Of a stretch of DNA of 64,000 bases, positions 60,726 to 64,000 are shown piece after piece. The translations under genes and the position numbers were made by a program. The notes under the pieces are model-generated. The model did not search any database. It saw only the letters and a program-made list of their open reading frames with translations, and was not told the origin of the DNA. This DNA comes from Flavitalea plasmicola. Lineage in GTDB: Bacteria; Bacteroidota; Bacteroidia; Chitinophagales; Chitinophagaceae. Numbering within the stretch: position 1 is the first letter of the stretch; every line of letters starts with the position of its first letter. The stretch covers positions 340,956 to 404,955 of the forward strand of contig NZ_JAUOTO010000003.1 of assembly GCF_030546645.1 (NCBI RefSeq), in the 5' to 3' direction.

Positions 60726-61466
60726 TTATTTAACTATGTCCAGCAGCTCCACGTCGAAGATCAAGGTAGAACCGGGCGCGATCAATTGACCGGCCTGCTG
60801 ATCTCCATACGCCAGGTTGGATGGAATAAAAAGCTTCCATTTGCTGCCCACCGGCATCAGCTGCAATGCTTCTGTCCAGCCGGGTATGACGCCGTTCACC
60901 GACAGCTCGATAGGCTGACCTCTGTCGACAGAGCTATCGAACACCCGTCCGTCGATCAGGGTACCATGATAATGGACCTTTACTTTGTCGGTAGGACCGG
61001 GCTTGGGGCCGGTGCCCTCTTTCAGGACGGTGTATTGCAGTCCGCTGGGCAGCGTGACGACACCGGGCTTGGTCTTATTGGCGGCCAGGAACTCTTCGCC
61101 GATCTTCTTGGTGCCGGCTGACTTTTCAGCCTTGGCCTTTTGCATATAATTTACGATGGTAGTATTACACTGCTGTTCGTCCATCAACGGCTTGACTTTC
61201 TTATTCACGTCATTAATGGCCTTTACAACCAGGGATGTGTTGATATTGGTGATGTTCTGCTGCTTGTAGAAATTTGCCACGCTGATCCCGATGGCATAGC
61301 TAAGGGAGTCCTGCGTCGTCCTGAGGCTGGTGGCGGGTGCGGAGGCGGATTTAGCGCCACCTGCATGGGAGGCCGGGACGGATTTCTTCACCGTTGTCTG
61401 GGCCATCGCCGGCAGACAAGCGGACAGGGAAAGCATCGAGACAACAAGATTCTTTCTTACGATCAT
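60726..61466 (-). CDS. FKBP-type peptidyl-prolyl isomerase, periplasmic
   Basis: 246 residues. A signal peptide ends near AMAQ (about 23). A dimerisation (FKBP_N) domain is at about 50-125 (DSLSYAIGISVANFYKQQ). The FKBP fold is at about 140-246 (VKVHYHGTLIDGRVFDSSVDRGQPIE, then IPSNLAYGDQQAGQLIAPGSTLIFDVELL). It speeds proline isomerisation during folding of envelope proteins, like Mip/FkpA. A near-consensus -7 box (CAAATTTG) lies upstream. Confidence 0.93.
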   Translation of the reverse strand: MIVRKNLVVSMLSLSACLPAMAQTTVKKSVPASHAGGAKSASAPATSLRTTQDSLSYAIGISVANFYKQQNITNINTSLVVKAINDVNKKVKPLMDEQQCNTTIVNYMQKAKAEKSAGTKKIGEEFLAANKTKPGVVTLPSGLQYTVLKEGTGPKPGPTDKVKVHYHGTLIDGRVFDSSVDRGQPIELSVNGVIPGWTEALQLMPVGSKWKLFIPSNLAYGDQQAGQLIAPGSTLIFDVELLDIVK

Positions 61467-61536
61467 ATTTGATTTTTTAAAGATTTGCCAAATTTGTCAC
61501 GCAAGATAGCGGTTTCTTGGCAAAAAGGGTAGTACC

Positions 61537-62316
61537 TCACTTCCCGGCCGGGAACAGTCTGCTGTTTAGTTCCCGGACCAGCTCCGCCTTCTCAGGCTCT
61601 CCCGAAGTCTGCAATACTTTGGCATAGGAAGTCAGCTCCCCGGGTGAGCTGACCAGCGGCCTCAGTCTTTCTATCAACTCCGGCAGATGGGCTTTCACCT
61701 TCCCCAGCTGTCCCCGGCGGAATACATCCGCCAGTAGTGCCCCTCCCTGGTAGTGGGGCGTATAGGGCGCTCCCGATACAATGGATAGCAGGTCCTTTTC
61801 CAGGGAAACCACTGGTGACTCTACGATCCTGCCTATCTCCCGACCCTTGTCCAGAACGATGAAATCGGGTACCCTGAAGATATTGAGCCCCTTCTCCTCA
61901 TGGTTGGGACTCTGTTTGTACAAACTATCCGAATTGCTGACCGTCACGATGTCCACGGCAGACGACGCTATACCACAACAGTCGAGCAGCTTGAACAAAC
62001 GGGGTACTTCCCTTCTGCTGTCGCCGCACCAGGTACCCAAAAAGACGATCAGATGTTTGCCCGCCAGTCCTGCCCGGAGCCTTGCTGCTGTTATCGAGTC
62101 GATGGGGTAGGCATCGTAGCTTTTCATGAACCAATCTCTATACGGCGGCTGTTCCAATCTTTCCCGCGAGGTCTTACCTAATAATTGGGGATTCCCATGC
62201 GCGTCATTTACTTCGAGGTTGGCGAATGCCGGTCCCTGGGGGGACAGCTGATGATGGCAGGAGATGCACAGAAGGGTATAAATAAATAAGGCTATATATG
62301 AAAATGAAGGCTTCAT
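61537..62316 (-). CDS. Thioredoxin-fold lipoprotein with a CGDS active site
   Basis: 259 residues from ATG 62316. The lipobox LCISC gives lipidated C20. A thioredoxin-like domain (about 75-180) has LIVFLGTWCGDSRREVPRLFKLL, with C97-G-D-S100 where a CxxC would be. The second cysteine is missing, so it is probably not a classical disulfide oxidoreductase. The remaining 80 residues are helical (KVKAHLPELIERLRPLV). TlpA-like relatives carry out thiol chemistry in the periplasm. The exact role is unclear. A longer frame to 62376 begins upstream of the lipoprotein signal and was rejected. Confidence 0.82.
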   Translation of the reverse strand: MKPSFSYIALFIYTLLCISCHHQLSPQGPAFANLEVNDAHGNPQLLGKTSRERLEQPPYRDWFMKSYDAYPIDSITAARLRAGLAGKHLIVFLGTWCGDSRREVPRLFKLLDCCGIASSAVDIVTVSNSDSLYKQSPNHEEKGLNIFRVPDFIVLDKGREIGRIVESPVVSLEKDLLSIVSGAPYTPHYQGGALLADVFRRGQLGKVKAHLPELIERLRPLVSSPGELTSYAKVLQTSGEPEKAELVRELNSRLFPAGK

Positions 62317-62400
62317 AATTAATGAGTTTTTAATAAATAGGCGCGCATAGGCGCAGGCACAGGAAGCCTCGCCCAAACCGCGAAAATTGTTGTAGTCACG

Positions 62401-62739
62401 TCAAATAAATAAGGGAAAGAAGACGTTTCCCCGGGGAGGTTGGAAGATGGCTCCGGTATGCCCGGCAACGACCAGGTATGATTTGTCTGCGCTGCCTGGA
62501 AGGAGCAGGCCGATGGCGTCGTCGGGAGACGGCGATGCAAGGGCCATGAAAATTTCCTCAGGCCTTGGCTTGAAAACGGAATTTTCCGTGCTGTGCTGTT
62601 TGTTCGTTGTGCTCGCTTCGGGGACCTGTTTCTGGCAATCGCAAGCCAGGGCGGGCGAAGTGGACAAAGGAGTGATGCGGCAGGATTGATACTGCAGGAT
62701 CCTGCCGTAAAGGAGCAGCAGCCAGGATAAGAGCGTCAA
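62401..62739 (-). CDS. Possible small membrane-anchored protein (uncertain)
   Basis: 112 residues with no ATG; the only start is TTG 62739. The N-terminus is hydrophobic (LLSWLLLLYGRIL) and is followed by CRIT and then ACDCQKQ. The C-terminus ends with IFQPPRGN and FFPLFI. The pattern (TM, cysteines, then a PP-rich tail) resembles small Bacteroidota proteins I have a vague memory of, but the missing ATG is a strong reservation. The 525-nt gap between the thioredoxin-fold gene and DUF4197 (62317-62841) otherwise holds no convincing gene. Confidence 0.3.
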   Translation of the reverse strand: MTLLSWLLLLYGRILQYQSCRITPLSTSPALACDCQKQVPEASTTNKQHSTENSVFKPRPEEIFMALASPSPDDAIGLLLPGSADKSYLVVAGHTGAIFQPPRGNVFFPLFI

Positions 62740-62841
62740 TATGGAAAAGGTCGTCCTCAGGCACTCTAATATAACATTACTTTACCAATTTGTTGCGCTA
62801 TTTTTAACCGTTAGAAATTAGAAATTTGAAAAATATCCATT

Positions 62842-63567
62842 ATGAAGAAAATTACCTCCGTTGTTTTGTTATCCCTTTGTTCTTTTCTTATGGCAGATGC
62901 GCAGGGCCTGCTGGGTGGCGCTAAAAATGCATTGAATTCTTTAAAAGGTGGCAAGAGCGGATCTTTAAGCTCGGATGACATCGTAGCCGGCTTGAAAGAA
63001 GCTTTGTCACAAGGGGCTAAGAAGAGTGGCGATAAGCTTTCGGCCGTGGATGGATTCTTTAAGGACGCAGCCGTAAAGATCCTTCTTCCTCCCGAAGCAG
63101 CGAAAGTGGAAAAAGCTTTACGCAGCGCAGGCTTCGGCAAGCAGGTGGACGATGCCATTCTCAGCCTGAACAGGGCAGCAGAGGACGCCGCAAAATCCGC
63201 CGCACCCATATTTTTAAACGCCATTAAGGGCATGAGCGTGCAGGACGGTGTAGGTATCCTGAAAGGACCAGATACCGCCGCAACTTCTTATCTCCGTAAA
63301 TCCACGACGACACAGCTGACAGCCGCTTTCCGTCCCGTGATCGATACGTCCCTGCAAAAGACGGGCGCGACAAGGTATTGGAAGACGGTGTTTGAAACTT
63401 ATAATAAGCTTCCCCTGGTGTCGAAAGTAAATCCGGACCTGTCCTCTTATGCCACGGGCAAGGCCATGGACGGCGTGTTCTACTATGTAGCGCAGGAAGA
63501 AAAGAATATTCGTAAGAATCCGGCGGCCCAGGTCACAGACCTGCTGAAAAAAGTATTCGGTAAATAA
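62842..63567 (+). CDS. DUF4197 domain protein
   Basis: 241 residues. A signal peptide ends near ADAQ (about 21). A mostly helical domain of about 200 residues is typical of DUF4197: SSDDIVAGLKEALSQG, ILLPPEAAKVEKALRSAGFG, then APIFLNAIKGMSVQDGVGILKG and YATGKAMDGVFYYVAQEE. The family is periplasmic, common in proteobacteria and Bacteroidota, and of unknown function. Confidence 0.9.
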   Translation: MKKITSVVLLSLCSFLMADAQGLLGGAKNALNSLKGGKSGSLSSDDIVAGLKEALSQGAKKSGDKLSAVDGFFKDAAVKILLPPEAAKVEKALRSAGFGKQVDDAILSLNRAAEDAAKSAAPIFLNAIKGMSVQDGVGILKGPDTAATSYLRKSTTTQLTAAFRPVIDTSLQKTGATRYWKTVFETYNKLPLVSKVNPDLSSYATGKAMDGVFYYVAQEEKNIRKNPAAQVTDLLKKVFGK

Positions 63568-63594
63568 TATAGGAAGGAAGACGTAACTTCGCCG

Positions 63595-63630
63595 CAGGCC
63601 CCGGCAGCATCCCTGATGCTCCGGGGCCTG
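63595..63630 (+). terminator. Strong hairpin after the DUF4197 gene
   Basis: CAGGCCCCGG pairs with CCGGGGCCTG, and inside it AGCAT pairs with ATGCT across a 5-nt loop. The tail is not T-rich (TATCATT), so it may act as an RNA end-stabiliser rather than a simple terminator. Confidence 0.6.
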
Positions 63631-63642
63631 TATCATTGGTGT

Positions 63643-64000
63643 ATGCAACCAGAAAAATTACAGATGTTCCGGAACAGGCTGACGAAGACCTTCCGCCACA
63701 CTTCCCGGCTGGCGGGACGCCAGTCCGTCTCCTGCTACCGTATCTACGACCACGACCTGCCCGAGTTCCCTTTTTGCATCGAGTTGTATGAGGATAAGGT
63801 CTACCTGGCGGAATACCGTCGCCGGCATGGCATGACCGAAGAAGAACATGAAGCCTGGCTGGAGTCCTGTCTGCCGGTGATCAGCGAGATACTAGGCATC
63901 CCCGACGAGACCATCTACTGGCGGCAGCGGCAGCGCAAGGCCGGTAGACAGGGACAGTATGAAAAGCTGGCCAGCGAACAGGAATTTTTCGTGGTGAAAG
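63643..64000 (+). CDS. RlmK-like class I rRNA methyltransferase (start only)
   Basis: 119 residues are visible, open to the window edge. Its N-terminus (MFRNRLTKTFRHTSRLAGRQSVSCYRIYDHDLPEFPFCIELYED, then YWRQRQRKAG and QYEKLASEQEFFVV) lines up with the start of the RlmK domain of E. coli RlmKL, which makes m7G2069 in 23S rRNA. The SAM domain lies beyond the window. Start ATG 63643. Confidence 0.85.
   Translation, partial: MQPEKLQMFRNRLTKTFRHTSRLAGRQSVSCYRIYDHDLPEFPFCIELYEDKVYLAEYRRRHGMTEEEHEAWLESCLPVISEILGIPDETIYWRQRQRKAGRQGQYEKLASEQEFFVVK

Noticed and set aside
62319-62540. Minus-strand frame (73 codons) upstream of the thioredoxin-fold gene
   Set aside because: No signal peptide or motif, and it overlaps a slightly more plausible frame at 62401-62739, which is itself weak.
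1-64000. CRISPR array, tRNA genes, insertion sequences or prophage
   Set aside because: No regularly spaced repeats, no cloverleaf candidates in the small intergenic spaces, and no transposase, integrase or phage structural gene among the coding regions.

Overview
The window reads as a contiguous piece of chromosome from a member of the Bacteroidota, most likely a Chitinophagaceae-type organism. The reasons are: a fused SecDF; a type IX secretion plug-type protein; a SusC/RagA-like TonB-plug motif; many small lipoproteins; a MoxR/DUF58/DUF4129/DUF4350 locus; almost no Shine-Dalgarno sequences; and, ahead of many genes, the Bacteroidota -7 promoter box TAnnTTTG. No rRNA, tRNA, CRISPR array, insertion sequence or prophage was seen. 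The one RNA gene found is a small SRP RNA. The genus is inference; the phylum is well supported.

Layout. 1-3 kb: a partial TolC-like efflux protein and a histidine kinase/response regulator pair. 3.2-3.7 kb: two tiny secreted basic proteins. 3.7-19 kb: housekeeping genes (secDF, an aspartate aminotransferase, coaE, yajC, nusB, groES-groEL, proS) mixed with envelope genes (a DUF1573 lipoprotein, a membrane-anchored HMA-like protein next to a truncated-globin lipoprotein, an SGNH lipoprotein, a FadL-like porin). 19-26 kb: an RDD protein facing a five-gene SpoIIM/DUF4129/DUF4350/MoxR/DUF58 operon. 26-33 kb: truB, an Omp85/TamA-like lipoprotein, a TrmH-type methyltransferase, an FtsX-like permease, the T9SS plug-type protein, SRP RNA and a transaldolase-like aldolase.

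33-50.7 kb is the metabolic core: a nearly complete nitrate-to-ammonium assimilation island. It holds siroheme methylation (cobA), nitrite reductase (nirB, nirD), molybdenum cofactor synthesis (moaCB fusion, moeA, moaA, moaD, moaE, mobA), an FNR-like regulator with four candidate Fe-S cysteines, an AlgE-type porin, a NarK transporter, and a nitrate reductase fused to its own FAD and [2Fe-2S] module. Two members are poorly explained. One is a 492-residue protein with a C-terminal rubredoxin and a body that looks like a siroheme reductase without ligands. The other is a SelW/Rdx-like CxxC protein placed between moaE and mobA.

50.7-64 kb: icd, two tandem Crp-family regulators, an mntR-mntH manganese locus with a clear palindromic operator over its promoter, an unknown lipoprotein, a glucan-phosphorylase-like protein lacking the PLP lysine, a DUF4139 protein with an embedded TonB-plug-like segment, an FKBP isomerase, a thioredoxin-fold lipoprotein, a DUF4197 protein and the start of an RlmK-like methyltransferase. 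Two copies of one dispersed palindromic repeat lie between convergent gene pairs near 29.7 and 53.4 kb.
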